Position numbers and translations under genes: made by a program
Notes under the pieces: generated by a model
Seen by the model: the letters and a program-made list of their open reading frames with translations, nothing else
What the model was told of the DNA's origin: nothing
Database searches by the model: none
Part shown: positions 50,307 to 59,246 of the stretch, one piece after another
Position numbering within the stretch: the stretch's first letter is position 1
How the letters are laid out: each line of letters opens with the position of its first letter
From: Nonomuraea indica
GTDB taxonomy: Bacteria > Actinomycetota > Actinomycetes > Streptosporangiales > Streptosporangiaceae
Direction: 5' to 3'
DNA: 64,000 bases
Assembly (NCBI RefSeq): GCF_002850745.1
Contig: NZ_KZ559466.1
Span: 680,825 to 744,824, forward strand

Positions 50307-51050
50307 ATGATCATTAGTCGCCGGACGAGCACAGACCTCGACGGGGACCGCAGGCTGGGCCTGCGGCTGGCCCTCGCGTCCATCGCGGTGGCCCTCATGA
50401 TGGTCCCCTTCACGCTGCTGCTCGTCGTCGCCAAGATGCCGCTGAACGATCTGGACTCCGGGGTCGCGCGGGCGTTGCACGCCTACGCGCGGGCCAATCC
50501 CGACGTGACGGAGGTGATGATCCTGTGGACGGACGTGTTCGGCCCGTGGCCGTGGCGCGTCGCGGTCGCCGTGCTCGCCGGCTGGCTCGTCCACCGGGGC
50601 GCGCCACGGCTCGCCCTGTGGGCCATCACCACCATCACGGTGGGCGGGCTGCTGGGCCTGGGACTCAAGATCCTCGTGGACCGGTCGAGGCCGCACCTGC
50701 CCGACCCGGTGGCGCTGGCCCCGGGTGACGCGTTCCCGTCGGGCCACGCCCTGACGGTCACGCTGGGCGCCGGCGTGATCGTGCTGGCCCTGCTGCCGGC
50801 GCTGCCGCAGTGGGGCAGGAAACTCGCCTGGACCGTGGCCGGGTTCCTCATCGTGACGGTGTCCTTCACCCGGGTCGCCCTCGCCGTGCACTGGGTCAGC
50901 GACGTGCTCGGCGGGATCGTGCTGGGCGCCGCGGTGATCATCGCCACCACGGCGGCGTTCGAGACCTGGCGGCGTGACGAGGGCCGCCGGCCCGCCGCGC
51001 CGCCGCGTGACGGCGTCGAGCCCGAGTCGGTGCAGGTGACCCGTGACTGA
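50307..51050 (+). CDS. PAP2-family membrane phosphatase
   Basis: 247 aa with about six helices. The three-part phosphatase signature is present: KILVDRSRPHLPD (KxxxxxxRP), FPSGHALTVTL (PSGH) and TRVALAVHWVSDVLGGIVLG (x-R-x5-H-x3-D, Thr replacing the usual Ser). It hydrolyses lipid phosphates or pyrophosphates (for example undecaprenyl-PP or phosphatidate) at the outer membrane face. It overlaps the next PAP2 gene by 8 bp. Confidence 0.87.
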   Translation: MIISRRTSTDLDGDRRLGLRLALASIAVALMMVPFTLLLVVAKMPLNDLDSGVARALHAYARANPDVTEVMILWTDVFGPWPWRVAVAVLAGWLVHRGAPRLALWAITTITVGGLLGLGLKILVDRSRPHLPDPVALAPGDAFPSGHALTVTLGAGVIVLALLPALPQWGRKLAWTVAGFLIVTVSFTRVALAVHWVSDVLGGIVLGAAVIIATTAAFETWRRDEGRRPAAPPRDGVEPESVQVTRD

Positions 51051-51741
51051 CCGGCTCCGCTACTACGCCTCCGTCCTGCTCCTGCCGCTCGTCGCGCTCG
51101 CCACGGTGACCTACGGCGCCGGTGAGCTCATCACGTCCCTGCCCACCGGTGAGGCGGCGGTGAACACCCGGCTCGCCGCCTGGCGCACCGACCTGTGGAA
51201 CACGCTGACCGACATCGGCACGAGCCTGTCCGACACCCCGTACATCGTCGCCCTCACGGCGGTGACCGCCGCGTTCCTCGGGCTGGTCCGCCGGCGCTGG
51301 CACGAGGCGGCGTTCCTGGTGGCGGCCGTCTGGAGCCAGTCGCTCATCTTCCTGGCGACGAGCGCGCTGGTGGCCCGCCACCGGCCGCCCGTGCACCACC
51401 TCGACCCGGCCCCGCCCACCTCCAGCTTCCCCTCGGGGCACGTCAGCGCCGCCGTCGGCTTCTACTGCGCCGTCACGCTGCTGCTGGCCGCCCGCCTGCG
51501 CTCCCCGGTGGCACGCGTCCTGGTGTGGACGCTCGGCGTGGCGGTGCCGCTGATCGTCGCCTTCTCCCGCCTGTACCGGGGCATGCACTTCCTGACGGAC
51601 GTGCTGTGGGGGCTGCTGCTCGGGGCGTGCTGCGTCGCGGTGTCGGCACGCGCCATCCTGACCCGCCACCGGCGCGTTCAGGCGGACCGGCACGAGCGTC
51701 CGCGCGCGCCGGCCGGCGCGCCCGCCGAGCACTCTTCGTGA
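51043..51741 (+). CDS. PAP2-family membrane phosphatase, second copy
   Basis: 232 aa, GTG start inside the end of the previous gene. Motifs are VARHRPPVHHLD (the first motif lacks the usual Lys at its start), FPSGHVSAAVGFY and SRLYRGMHFLTDVLWGLLLG. Six helices. It is only distantly similar to its neighbour, so this is an ancient pair rather than a recent duplication. The pair may act on different lipid phosphates or as a heteromer. Confidence 0.85.
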   Translation: MTDRLRYYASVLLLPLVALATVTYGAGELITSLPTGEAAVNTRLAAWRTDLWNTLTDIGTSLSDTPYIVALTAVTAAFLGLVRRRWHEAAFLVAAVWSQSLIFLATSALVARHRPPVHHLDPAPPTSSFPSGHVSAAVGFYCAVTLLLAARLRSPVARVLVWTLGVAVPLIVAFSRLYRGMHFLTDVLWGLLLGACCVAVSARAILTRHRRVQADRHERPRAPAGAPAEHSS

Positions 51742-51818
51742 TCACGCCGATGCCGGCGCGGTCTTGAAGATCGCGCCGGGAGCGTGCAGGATCTTCATGC
51801 CGTCTAGGAGGTCATGCA

Positions 51819-52994
51819 TTGCGCGTTGTCATCGCCGGAGCCGGGATCGGGGGCCTCACCACGGCCCTCAGCCTGCACGCCGCCGGCATCACCGATGTGG
51901 TCGTGCACGAGTCGACGCAGGAGATCCGGCCGCTCGGGGTGGGGATCAACATCCTGCCGCACGCGGTGCGTGAGCTGACCGAACTCGGGCTGGGCGACCG
52001 GCTGGCGCGGATCGGCGTGCCGACGGCGGACCTGACGTACGTGAACCGGTGGGGCCGGCTCATCTGGTCGGAGCCGCGCGGCGTGGCCGCCGGGTACGAC
52101 TGGCCGCAGTACTCGATCCACCGGGGCCGCTTGCAGTTCATGCTGCTCGAGGCGGTGCGCGAGCGGCTCGGCCCCGACTCGGTGGTGACGGGGTCGCCCG
52201 TCACCAGCCTCGATCACGACGCCGACCTGCTGGTGGGCGCCGACGGCATCCGGTCCAGCGTGCGCGCCGCGCTCTTCCCGCAGGAGGGTGACCCGCTGTG
52301 GAGCGGGCAGGTGCTCTGGCGCGGCACCACGTACGCCAAGCCGTTCATGACAGGCCGGTCCATGCTGATGGCCGGTGACGACGTCCAGCGGGTCGTGATC
52401 TACCCCATCGCTCCGCCGGAGCCCGACGGCCGGGTGCTGATCAACTGGGCGATCCAGCGCAAGGCGCCCGAGACCGTGCCGCGGGGCGACTGGAACCGGC
52501 GGGTGGAGGTGGAGAAGTTCTTCCACCACGTGGCCGACTGGCACTTCGACTGGCTGGACGTGCCCGCCCTCGTCGCGGACGCCGAGGCCGTCTACGAGTA
52601 TCCGATGGTGGACCGCGACCCGCTGCCCTACTGGTCGACGGACCGGGTCACGCTGCTGGGCGACGCGGCGCACCCCATGTACCCCACCGGCTCCAACGGC
52701 GGCACACAGGCCATCATCGACGCCCGGGTGCTGGCCCACGCCCTGGCGACCGGCAAGGGCCTGGAGTTCTACGAGAGCCGGCGCCGGCCCACGACGGCCG
52801 AGATCGTCCAGTCCAACCGCAAGGACGGCCCCGAGGTGGTGCTGGCGCTGGCGCACCAGCGCGCCCCCCAGGGCTTCACCCAGATCGAGGACGTCATCCC
52901 GCGGGAGGAGCTGGAGGAGATCGCGCTCCGGTACAAGCAGACGGCCGGGTTCGTCCCCTCGGCGCTGAACGAGCGGGCGTCCTGGTCGGTGTGA
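51819..52994 (+). CDS. FAD-dependent monooxygenase, TTG start
   Basis: 391 aa. The protein must start at the TTG at 51819 (RVVIAGAGIGGLTTALSLHAAG follows at once). AGGAGG at 51807-51812 is spaced correctly for it. An ATG at 51814 is out of frame. Class A hydroxylase motifs: GxGxxG at the N-terminus, LLVGADGIRSSVRAAL (DG), and VTLLGDAAHPMYPTGSNGGTQAIIDARVLAHAL (GD). It is similar to salicylate-hydroxylase-like enzymes. It is followed by a double hairpin, and no pathway neighbours are visible. Confidence 0.86.
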   Translation: MRVVIAGAGIGGLTTALSLHAAGITDVVVHESTQEIRPLGVGINILPHAVRELTELGLGDRLARIGVPTADLTYVNRWGRLIWSEPRGVAAGYDWPQYSIHRGRLQFMLLEAVRERLGPDSVVTGSPVTSLDHDADLLVGADGIRSSVRAALFPQEGDPLWSGQVLWRGTTYAKPFMTGRSMLMAGDDVQRVVIYPIAPPEPDGRVLINWAIQRKAPETVPRGDWNRRVEVEKFFHHVADWHFDWLDVPALVADAEAVYEYPMVDRDPLPYWSTDRVTLLGDAAHPMYPTGSNGGTQAIIDARVLAHALATGKGLEFYESRRRPTTAEIVQSNRKDGPEVVLALAHQRAPQGFTQIEDVIPREELEEIALRYKQTAGFVPSALNERASWSV

Positions 52995-53029
52995 CGGGCC
53001 GCCCCCGCATCGGTCCGAGCTGACCTCAC

Positions 53030-53053
53030 GGCCGCCCCGACCTCGGGGCGGCC
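53030..53053 (+). terminator. terminator hairpin 1 after the monooxygenase
   Basis: GGCCGCCCCGA-cc-TCGGGGCGGCC, an 11-bp perfect stem, 35 bp after the stop codon. Confidence 0.75.
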
Positions 53054-53061
53054 TTCACCTC

Positions 53062-53089
53062 AGGGCGGCCCTCACCTCAGGGCCGCCCT
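53062..53089 (+). terminator. terminator hairpin 2, or repeat of the first
   Basis: AGGGCGGCCC / GGGCCGCCCT, a 10-bp stem with an 8-nt loop, 8 bp beyond hairpin 1. The surrounding CCTCAGGGCGGCC units repeat, so the second hairpin probably arose by local duplication. The rest of the gap to 53220 shows nothing recognisable. Confidence 0.55.
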
Positions 53090-53225
53090 CACCTTGGAGC
53101 GCCTCCGCCCCGTGTCGTCCTGACCGGGGCGTTTCTGACGTGGATCGCCACCGCCCCGCGGCTGCCGCGGAGGTCGTCCTGTCGATGATCGACCCCCCGT
53201 GTGCCCTCAGGTACTTCTATCTCTT

Positions 53226-53245
53226 ATAGTTAGATGTCGTACTAT
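53226..53245 (+). promoter_or_regulatory. inverted repeat in amidohydrolase promoter
   Basis: ATAGT-n10-ACTAT (53226-53245) lies inside a short AT-rich island (CTATCTCTTATAGTTAGAT) about 35 bp before the amidohydrolase start. It has the shape of a GntR- or TetR-type operator overlapping a -10 region; no regulator gene is adjacent. Confidence 0.4.
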
Positions 53246-53277
53246 CAGGAGTGAAAACAACTTGAGGGGAGTCACCC

Positions 53278-54492
53278 ATGCGTACCCTGATCCGCGGCGT
53301 CCGCGTCTTCGACGGCGAGCGCACCCTGCCCACGGCGGACGTGCTGATCGTCGACGACCGGATCGCCGAGCCCGACGGGCGGCCGGTGGACGTGGAGATC
53401 GACGGCGCCGGCAGGACGCTGCTGCCGGGCCTGATCGACGCGCACACCCACGTCTCCGACGGCATGCTCGCCCAGGCGCTGGCCTTCGGGGTGACGACCG
53501 AGCTGGACCTGTTCTGCCTGCCGGGCAACCTGGCGCGCCAGCGCCGCCTGGCCGCCGAGCGCGACGACGTGGCCGACCTGCGCAGCGCCGGGGTGCTGGC
53601 CACCATGCCGGGCGGGCACCCGAGCCAGATCATGGCCGCCGAGGCCGAGGCGCTGGCGTACCTGGGTGACGCGGTCGGGTCGTTCGACACGATCGCCCAC
53701 GCCGCCGACGCCAAGGCGTTCGTGGAGGCACGGCTGGCGGAGGGCAGCGACTTCCTGAAGATCGTGCTCGACGACGGCCGCACCGCCGGGCTGGACCTGC
53801 CGGTCATGCCTCCGGAGGTGGTGGCCGCCCTGGTCGGGGCCGGGCACGCCGCCGGGCTGAAGACCATCGCGCACGTGGCCACGGCGCACGACACCGCCGT
53901 CGCGCTCGACGCCGGCATCGACGGTCTGGCGCACGTCTTCCACCACAGCGAGCCGGGCGACCCGGCCGTGGAGGACCTGGCCGCCAGGATCGCCGCGCAG
54001 CAGGTGTTCGTGATCACCACGCTCGCCTACATCGAGACGATCGCGCAGGACCCCGCCGGCGTGGAGCTCGTCCGCGACGCGCGGATCGCCGCCCGGCTGC
54101 CCGAGCACGCCAAGGCCGCCGTCGACCGCGACTACTCGGCGGTGCCCGTCCATCCCGACGGCGTGGCCGACGCCCGTCGCGCCACCGCCGCGCTGCACAA
54201 GGCCGGTGTGGCGCTGCTGGCCGGCACCGACGCCAACTTCTTCGCCCCCGTGCACGGCGCCGCCATGCACCGCGAACTCCTCATGCTCACCCAGGCGGGC
54301 CTGCGCCCCGAAGCCGCCCTGGCCGCCGCCACCAGCGTCCCCGCCCGGCACTTCGACCTGGCCGACCGTGGCCGCATCGCCCCCGGTCTGCGCGCCGACC
54401 TCCTGCTGGTGGACGGCGACCCCACCCGCGACATCACCGCCACCCGCGCCATCGCCGAGGTCTGGCGCCGCGGCGTCCGGCTGCCCCGCTGA
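53278..54492 (+). CDS. metal-dependent amidohydrolase
   Basis: 404 aa, ATG at 53278 with GAGGGGA upstream. The urease/imidazolonepropionase-type TIM barrel: RTLLPGLIDAHTHVSDG (HxH), DFLKIVLDDG (bridging Lys), TIAHVATAHDTAVAL and LAHVFHHSEPG (His ligands), ALLAGTDANFFAPVHG (catalytic Asp), and the C-terminal beta-sandwich with RGRIAPGLRADLLLVDGDPTRDI. It hydrolyses a cyclic amide, lactam or similar bond; the substrate is unknown. It is monocistronic, with a possible operator upstream and a hairpin after it. Confidence 0.87.
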   Translation: MRTLIRGVRVFDGERTLPTADVLIVDDRIAEPDGRPVDVEIDGAGRTLLPGLIDAHTHVSDGMLAQALAFGVTTELDLFCLPGNLARQRRLAAERDDVADLRSAGVLATMPGGHPSQIMAAEAEALAYLGDAVGSFDTIAHAADAKAFVEARLAEGSDFLKIVLDDGRTAGLDLPVMPPEVVAALVGAGHAAGLKTIAHVATAHDTAVALDAGIDGLAHVFHHSEPGDPAVEDLAARIAAQQVFVITTLAYIETIAQDPAGVELVRDARIAARLPEHAKAAVDRDYSAVPVHPDGVADARRATAALHKAGVALLAGTDANFFAPVHGAAMHRELLMLTQAGLRPEAALAAATSVPARHFDLADRGRIAPGLRADLLLVDGDPTRDITATRAIAEVWRRGVRLPR

Positions 54493-54630
54493 CCCCCACC
54501 CTCTCCGGACGGAGCACCGCATGTTCATGAGGATTCTGATCCGTCGGCGCACGCCCGGGAGGCCGCTGAGACGGGTGAGGTCGCCCCGCCCCGTCGGCGC
54601 ACGCCCAAAAATGCCCCTGAAACGGCGAAA

Positions 54631-54653
54631 CCCACCCCGCGGGGCGGGGTGGG
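54631..54653. terminator. hairpin between amidohydrolase and DoxX genes
   Basis: CCCACCCCGC-ggg-GCGGGGTGGG, a 10-bp perfect stem, 26 bp before the stop of the minus-strand DoxX gene and 139 bp after the amidohydrolase stop. The stretch 54493-54630 also has two direct copies of CGTCGGCGCACGCCC (starting near 54544 and 54593) and no gene. Confidence 0.65.
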
Positions 54654-54678
54654 GGCGCCGGGGGCCGCACGGTGGCGG

Positions 54679-55206
54679 CTACTTCAGGATCGCGTGGCGC
54701 CGGACGATCGGCAGGCCGCCGAGTCCGAGGGTGGCGCCCGCGTTCGCCATGGCCAGCCCGACCAGCACGATCGCGTAGACGATGTGGTCGTCCATGAACG
54801 GGTTGGTGGTGAGGGGCAGTTCGGCCGCCCACATGAGGATCATCATCAGGCCACCGGCCGCGGCGGCGACACGGGTGCCGACGCCCAGGATGAGGACGGC
54901 GCCGACGCCGAGCAGGCCGGCCATGAACATCCAGTCCACCCAGGCCTGTCCGGCCAGCGAGCTGAAGAAGCCGCCGAGCGCGTTCTCGCCCGTGCCCTTG
55001 AGGAAGCCGGTGGTGGGGCTGCCACCGTTGATCCAGGCCTTCGCCGCGGGGGTGGCGAATCCCCAGCCGAAGGTCTTGTCGAGGAACGCCCACAGGAAGA
55101 CCCAGCCGAGCGAGATCCGGGCGAGGGCCCAGACGTAGTCGACAGGACGGCGGGTCGCGGGGGCGGCGTGCAGGTGAACGGCGGGCTTGCTCATCGTGGC
55201 GGCCAT
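54679..55206 (-). CDS. DoxX-family membrane protein
   Basis: 175 aa, ATG at 55206 with GGAAAGGGGG. Four transmembrane helices with DoxX features: ALARISLGWVFLWAFLDKTFGWGFATP, WVDWMFMAGLLGVGAVLILGVGTRVAAAAGGLMMILMWAAELP and VYAIVLVGLAMANAGATLGLGG. The family is linked to quinone-dependent sulfur or oxidative-stress metabolism. It is divergent from the CBS-BON gene, and the shared upstream region holds two DosR-like boxes, so induction by low oxygen or nitric oxide is likely. Confidence 0.83.
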   Translation of the reverse strand: MAATMSKPAVHLHAAPATRRPVDYVWALARISLGWVFLWAFLDKTFGWGFATPAAKAWINGGSPTTGFLKGTGENALGGFFSSLAGQAWVDWMFMAGLLGVGAVLILGVGTRVAAAAGGLMMILMWAAELPLTTNPFMDDHIVYAIVLVGLAMANAGATLGLGGLPIVRRHAILK

Positions 55207-55303
55207 GACGGCCCCCTTTCCTCGTGGGGTCACTGTCCTTGTCACATCTCAAGGAAACCTTTACCGCCCCTTGGTGCGGCAGTGCCGTACGACCCGTCCC
55301 GAT

Positions 55304-55317
55304 GGGACCTAGGGCCC
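55304..55317. promoter_or_regulatory. DosR/DevR-like box A
   Basis: GGGACCTAGGGCCC, close to the dormancy-regulator consensus (GGGAC-T/C-n-n-GGTCCC/GGCCC). It lies 98 bp upstream of the DoxX start. Confidence 0.6.
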
Positions 55318-55366
55318 GGCCGGGCACGCCGGAGGGCCCGCGGCCGGCCGTCAACCCAGGTCAGCA

Positions 55367-55380
55367 GGGACTTTGGGCCC
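55367..55380. promoter_or_regulatory. DosR/DevR-like box B
   Basis: GGGACTTTGGGCCC, 61 bp upstream of the CBS-BON start and exactly 63 bp (six helical turns) from box A, so both could be bound on one face of the DNA. Confidence 0.65.
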
Positions 55381-55440
55381 TACGGTCCGGCCCCGCGGCG
55401 AGGTGTGATGGGAGGGTGGCCCGACGAGGAGGGCAGTCCC

Positions 55441-56148
55441 ATGAGCATGATCATCCGAGACGTGATGACGACGGACGTGGCCGCGGTCAAGGAGGACGAC
55501 TCCTTCCGCGTCGTCACCCAGCTCCTTATCGACAAGGGCGTCAGCGGCCTGCCGGTGGTGGACGAGGACGGCCATGTCAAGGGTGTCGTGTCCGAGGTCG
55601 ACCTGCTGGCCAAGGAGGAGTACAGGGCACGCTTCCGCGGCGACGAGTACCGGCAGCCGCTGCGGGCGCGGATCCGCCACTCGCTGGGCAGCGAGGGCAG
55701 CGGCCACCACAAGGCGACAGGTGAGACCGCGGGCCAGCTCATGACCCACCCGGCGTACGTGACGACGCCCGACGCGCCCGTCGTGCTGGCCGCCCGGCTG
55801 ATGGACCGGCACGGCATCAAGCGGCTGCCCGTCGTCGACGCCGGCGGCCGGCTGGTCGGCATCGTCAGCCGCCGCGACCTGCTCAAGGTGTTCGTCCGCG
55901 CCGACGACGACATCAGGCGCGAGCTGGTGGACAGCATCCCGATCACCGCCCCGTGGACCGACCCGGCGTCGCTGGACATCCGGGTGAAGGACGGGGTCGT
56001 CACTCTGGCCGGCACGGTGACCCGGCACAGCGAGGCCCTCTCCCTGGCGCGGGTGGCGCGCGGCGTCGACGGTGTCGTGACGGTACGCGAGGAGCTCACC
56101 TGGCGGCACGACGACGTCGTGGACATCCCCGTCTGGGGCGGGGCCTGA
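55441..56148 (+). CDS. CBS-CBS-BON domain protein
   Basis: 235 aa, ATG at 55441. Two CBS motifs (MIIRDVMTTDVAAVKEDDSFRVVTQLLIDKGVSGLPVVDEDGHVKGVVSEVDLL and GQLMTHPAYVTTPDAPVVLAARLMDRHGIKRLPVVDAGGRLVGIVSRRDLL) form an adenosyl-ligand-sensing Bateman module. The C-terminal BON domain (LDIRVKDGVVTLAGTVTRHSEALSLARVARGVDGVVTVREELTW) may contact membranes. Such proteins are frequent in DosR-type dormancy regulons. It is followed directly by a third DosR-like box and the phosphoketolase. Confidence 0.88.
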   Translation: MSMIIRDVMTTDVAAVKEDDSFRVVTQLLIDKGVSGLPVVDEDGHVKGVVSEVDLLAKEEYRARFRGDEYRQPLRARIRHSLGSEGSGHHKATGETAGQLMTHPAYVTTPDAPVVLAARLMDRHGIKRLPVVDAGGRLVGIVSRRDLLKVFVRADDDIRRELVDSIPITAPWTDPASLDIRVKDGVVTLAGTVTRHSEALSLARVARGVDGVVTVREELTWRHDDVVDIPVWGGA

Positions 56149-56164
56149 GGGGACTTTGGTCCCC
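56149..56164 (+). promoter_or_regulatory. DosR/DevR-like box C
   Basis: GGGGACTTTGGTCCCC, a perfect 6-bp inverted repeat around TTTG. It starts one base after the CBS-BON stop and lies 88 bp before the phosphoketolase start. It is the best match to the consensus of the three boxes. Confidence 0.7.
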
Positions 56165-56251
56165 GTCGGCGATGACCTCCGGCGGCGGTGTGGACCGTAC
56201 GGTTGGGGGGACAGTGAGATCTGATCGCATTCAATCACCGGAGGACATCGC

Positions 56252-58552
56252 ATGAGCGTCGTGGACCACATAGACGCGTACTGGCGGGCGGCGAACTACC
56301 TGTCGGTCGGCCAGATCTACCTGCTGGACAACGCTCTGCTGACCGAGGCGCTGCGGCCGGAGCACGTCAAGCCGCGCCTGCTCGGCCACTGGGGCACGAC
56401 GCCGGGGCTCAATTTCTGCTTCGCGCACCTCAACCGGGTCATCCGCGAACGCGACCAGGACATGATCTACATTGCCGGGCCGGGTCACGGCGGGCCCGCC
56501 GCGGTGGCGCACGCCTGGCTGGAGGGCTCCTACTCCGAGCGTTACCCCGAGGTTTCCCAGGACGCGGAGGGGATGCAGCGGTTGTTCCGCCAGTTCTCCT
56601 TCCCCGGCGGCATCCCGAGCCACGTGGCGCCGGAGACGCCCGGCTCCATCCACGAGGGCGGCGAGCTCGGCTATTCGCTGGCCCACGCCTACGGCGCCGC
56701 CTTCGACAACCCGGACCTGGTGGTGGCCTGCGTGGTCGGTGACGGCGAGGCCGAGACCGGGCCGCTGGCCGCGAGCTGGCACTCCAACAAGCTGCTCGAC
56801 CACCGCCGCGACGGGGTGGTGCTCCCCATCCTGCACCTGAACGGCTACAAGATCGCCAACCCGACGGTGCTGGCCCGCATCCCCGAGACCGAGCTCGTCA
56901 AGCTCATGGAGGGGTACGGTTACCGGCCCCACATCGTGGGCCCCGACCACGGGGAGATGATGGCGGCGCTGGACGAGACGTTCGAGGAGATCGCCGCCTA
57001 CCGCGCCGGGCAGGCCGACCGCCTCCCGATGATCGTGCTGCGCACGCCGAAGGGGTGGACCGGGCCGCGCGAGGTGGACGGGGTGCCGGTCGAGGGCACC
57101 TGGCGGTCGCACCAGGTGCCGCTGTCGGGCGTCCGCGACAACCCGGAGCACCTGGCCATGCTGGAGCAGTGGATGCGCTCCTACCGGCCGCAGGAGCTGT
57201 TCGAGGCCGACGGCAGGCCCGCCGCCGCCGTTCTGGAGATGGTGCCGGACGGGCCGCGCCGCATGAGCGCCAACCCGCACGCCAACGGAGGAGAGGTGCT
57301 CGCCCCGCTGCGCATGCCCGACTTCCGCCGCTACGCCGTCGAGATCAAGACGCCCGCGACCCAGACCAGCGAGCCGACCCGGGTGCTCGGCGGCCTGCTG
57401 CGCGACGTGATCGCGGCCAACCCGGACACCTTCCGGCTGATGGGACCGGACGAGACCGCCTCCAACCGGCTGTCGGACGTCTTCGCCGTGACCGACCGTG
57501 CCTGGAACGCCCAGGTCGAGCCCACCGACGAGCATCTCGCCCCCGGCGGGCGGGTCATGGAGGTGCTGTCGGAGCACCTGTGCCAGGGTTGGCTGGAGGG
57601 CTACCTGCTGACCGGCCGGCACGGGCTGTTCAACTGCTACGAGGCGTTCATCCACATCATCGACGCCATGTTCAACCAGCACGCCAAATGGCTGGAGTCG
57701 TCGCAGAAGATCCCGTGGCGGCGGCCGGTCGCCTCGCTCAACTACCTGCTGTCGTCGCACGTGTGGCGGCAGGACCACAACGGCTTCAGCCACCAGGACC
57801 CCGGCTTCCTCGACGTCGTGCTCAACAAGAAGGCGTCGGTGGTGCGCGCCTACCTGCCGCCGGACGCCAACACGCTGCTGTCGGTGGCCGACCACTGCCT
57901 GCGCTCGCACGACTACGTCAACGTCATCGTCGCCGGGAAGCAGCCGGTGCTCGACCTGTTCACCATGGACGAGGCCATCGCGCACTGCACCCGCGGCGTC
58001 GGCATCCTGCCGTGGGCCAGCACCGACCACGAGAACGAACCCGACGTCGTGCTCGCCTGCGCCGGCGACGTGCCGACCCTGGAGACCCTCGCGGCCGCCG
58101 CGCTGCTGCGCGAGCACCTGCCGCAGCTCAAGGTACGCGTCATCAACGTGGTCGACCTGATGCGGCTGCAGCCTCCGTCCGAGCACCCGCACGGCATGCC
58201 CGACGCCGAGTTCGACACGCTGTTCACCACCGACAAGCCGATCATCTTCAACTTCCACGGCTACCCGTGGCTCATCCACCGTCTCACCTACCGCCGCCAC
58301 GGCCACGCCAACCTGCACGTACGCGGCTACAAGGAAGAGGGCACCACCACCACTCCGTTCGACATGGCCATGCTCAACGACATCGACCGCTACCACCTCG
58401 TCATGGACGTCATCGACCGGGTGCCCGGCCTCGGCGCCGCCGAGGCGCACCTCCGCCAGCAGATGGCCGACGCCCGGCTGCACGCCCGCGCCTACACCCG
58501 CGAGCACGGCGAGGACGTTCCCGAGATCAGCGAGTGGACCTGGCCGCACTGA
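56252..58552 (+). CDS. xfp: xylulose-5-phosphate/fructose-6-phosphate phosphoketolase
   Basis: 766 aa, near the usual 790-800. ATG at 56252 after GGAGGAC. ThDP-enzyme features: [37 protein letters not shown] (XFP signature), [66 protein letters not shown] (metal-binding GDG), and [15 protein letters not shown] / [16 protein letters not shown] in the Pyr domain. It splits sugar phosphates with Pi to acetyl phosphate and a smaller sugar phosphate. This yields ATP or acetate without oxygen, which suits the DosR-like box in front of it. Confidence 0.95.
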   Translation: MSVVDHIDAYWRAANYLSVGQIYLLDNALLTEALRPEHVKPRLLGHWGTTPGLNFCFAHLNRVIRERDQDMIYIAGPGHGGPAAVAHAWLEGSYSERYPEVSQDAEGMQRLFRQFSFPGGIPSHVAPETPGSIHEGGELGYSLAHAYGAAFDNPDLVVACVVGDGEAETGPLAASWHSNKLLDHRRDGVVLPILHLNGYKIANPTVLARIPETELVKLMEGYGYRPHIVGPDHGEMMAALDETFEEIAAYRAGQADRLPMIVLRTPKGWTGPREVDGVPVEGTWRSHQVPLSGVRDNPEHLAMLEQWMRSYRPQELFEADGRPAAAVLEMVPDGPRRMSANPHANGGEVLAPLRMPDFRRYAVEIKTPATQTSEPTRVLGGLLRDVIAANPDTFRLMGPDETASNRLSDVFAVTDRAWNAQVEPTDEHLAPGGRVMEVLSEHLCQGWLEGYLLTGRHGLFNCYEAFIHIIDAMFNQHAKWLESSQKIPWRRPVASLNYLLSSHVWRQDHNGFSHQDPGFLDVVLNKKASVVRAYLPPDANTLLSVADHCLRSHDYVNVIVAGKQPVLDLFTMDEAIAHCTRGVGILPWASTDHENEPDVVLACAGDVPTLETLAAAALLREHLPQLKVRVINVVDLMRLQPPSEHPHGMPDAEFDTLFTTDKPIIFNFHGYPWLIHRLTYRRHGHANLHVRGYKEEGTTTTPFDMAMLNDIDRYHLVMDVIDRVPGLGAAEAHLRQQMADARLHARAYTREHGEDVPEISEWTWPH

Positions 58553-58573
58553 TCCCCGCCTTTCCTCGCACAC

Positions 58574-58599
58574 GACGCCCGGGCCCCCGCCCGGGCGTC
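58574..58599 (+). terminator. terminator after phosphoketolase
   Basis: GACGCCCGGG-cccccg-CCCGGGCGTC, a 10-bp perfect stem with a 6-nt loop, 21 bp after the stop codon. Confidence 0.75.
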
Positions 58600-58610
58600 C
58601 CGCATGTGCA

Positions 58611-58706
58611 CGGACGGACACACGGACGGACACACGGACGGACGGACGCACGGACGGACGGACGCACGGACGGACGGACGCACGGACGGACGGACGCACG
58701 GACGGA
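58611..58706. repeat. CGGA-based minisatellite
   Basis: Two 12-bp units (CGGACGGACACA, 58611-58634) are followed by four exact 16-bp units (CGGACGGACGGACGCA, 58635-58698) and a partial one. All are built from the tetranucleotide CGGA with CA interruptions. It lies in the 283-bp gap between phosphoketolase and the VOC gene. It is probably a slippage-prone locus. Confidence 0.92.
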
Positions 58707-58718
58707 GCGGCTGGACGC

Positions 58719-58747
58719 ACCGGGAACAGGCGGGGCGGCGCACCGGG
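58719..58747. repeat. 29-bp direct repeat, left copy
   Basis: The sequence ACCGGGAACAGGCGGGGCGG plus nine more bases is repeated exactly at 63900-63928, about 5.2 kb away. The left copy directly follows the CGGA minisatellite; the right copy also follows a GGACGG-rich stretch. Confidence 0.85.
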
Positions 58748-58835
58748 CTTGTTACCTTCTCCCGTCGGCACTCGTCATAGGGGCGACGACCGAATACGAA
58801 CGGTCGTCGCACCAACGAGTGAAGTGAGGACATGG

Positions 58836-59246
58836 ATGCTGAACAACATCATGTACGTGACGGTCTACGTCACTGATCAGGACCGTGCGCTGGAGTTCTA
58901 CACCGAAGGGCTCGGCCTGGAGAAGCGGGCCGACTACGCGGGCCCCGACGGGCGGTTCCTCACCGTCGGCGTTCCCGACAGCCCGGTGCAGATCCTGCTG
59001 TGGTCACATGCGGCGGCCGCGGGCCAGCCGGGCGACACGGGCGCCGCAGGCCAGCCTGTCGCGCCCGGTCCCCTGATCCTCGAATCCGACGATCTGCGCA
59101 AGGACTTCGAGATCATGCGCGAGCGCGGCGTCACCTTTGAAGAGCGGGAACCCGTGGACTATCCGTTCGGGGTCCGGATCGAGGCGGTGGACCCGGACGG
59201 CAACCGGGTCTCGCTGCGTCAGCCGCGAAATCCGCGCCGGTCGTGA
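58836..59246 (+). CDS. VOC-family protein
   Basis: 136 aa from the ATG at 58836 (GTGAGGA upstream); the ATG at 58832 is out of frame. Glyoxalase-fold features: YVTVYVTDQDRALEFYTEGLGLEKRADY, FLTVGVPDSPVQILLW, LILESDDLRKDFEIMRERGVTF and YPFGVRIEAVDPDGNRVSL. Its stop overlaps the sigma-factor start (GTGA), a coupling often seen between ECF41-type sigma factors and small enzymes. It could be a detoxifying lyase or dioxygenase. Confidence 0.83.
   Translation: MLNNIMYVTVYVTDQDRALEFYTEGLGLEKRADYAGPDGRFLTVGVPDSPVQILLWSHAAAAGQPGDTGAAGQPVAPGPLILESDDLRKDFEIMRERGVTFEEREPVDYPFGVRIEAVDPDGNRVSLRQPRNPRRS

Noticed and set aside
51814-51973. ATG at 51814 as start of the flavin monooxygenase
   Set aside because: It is out of frame with the GxGxxG sequence; the TTG at 51819 is in frame and correctly spaced from AGGAGG.
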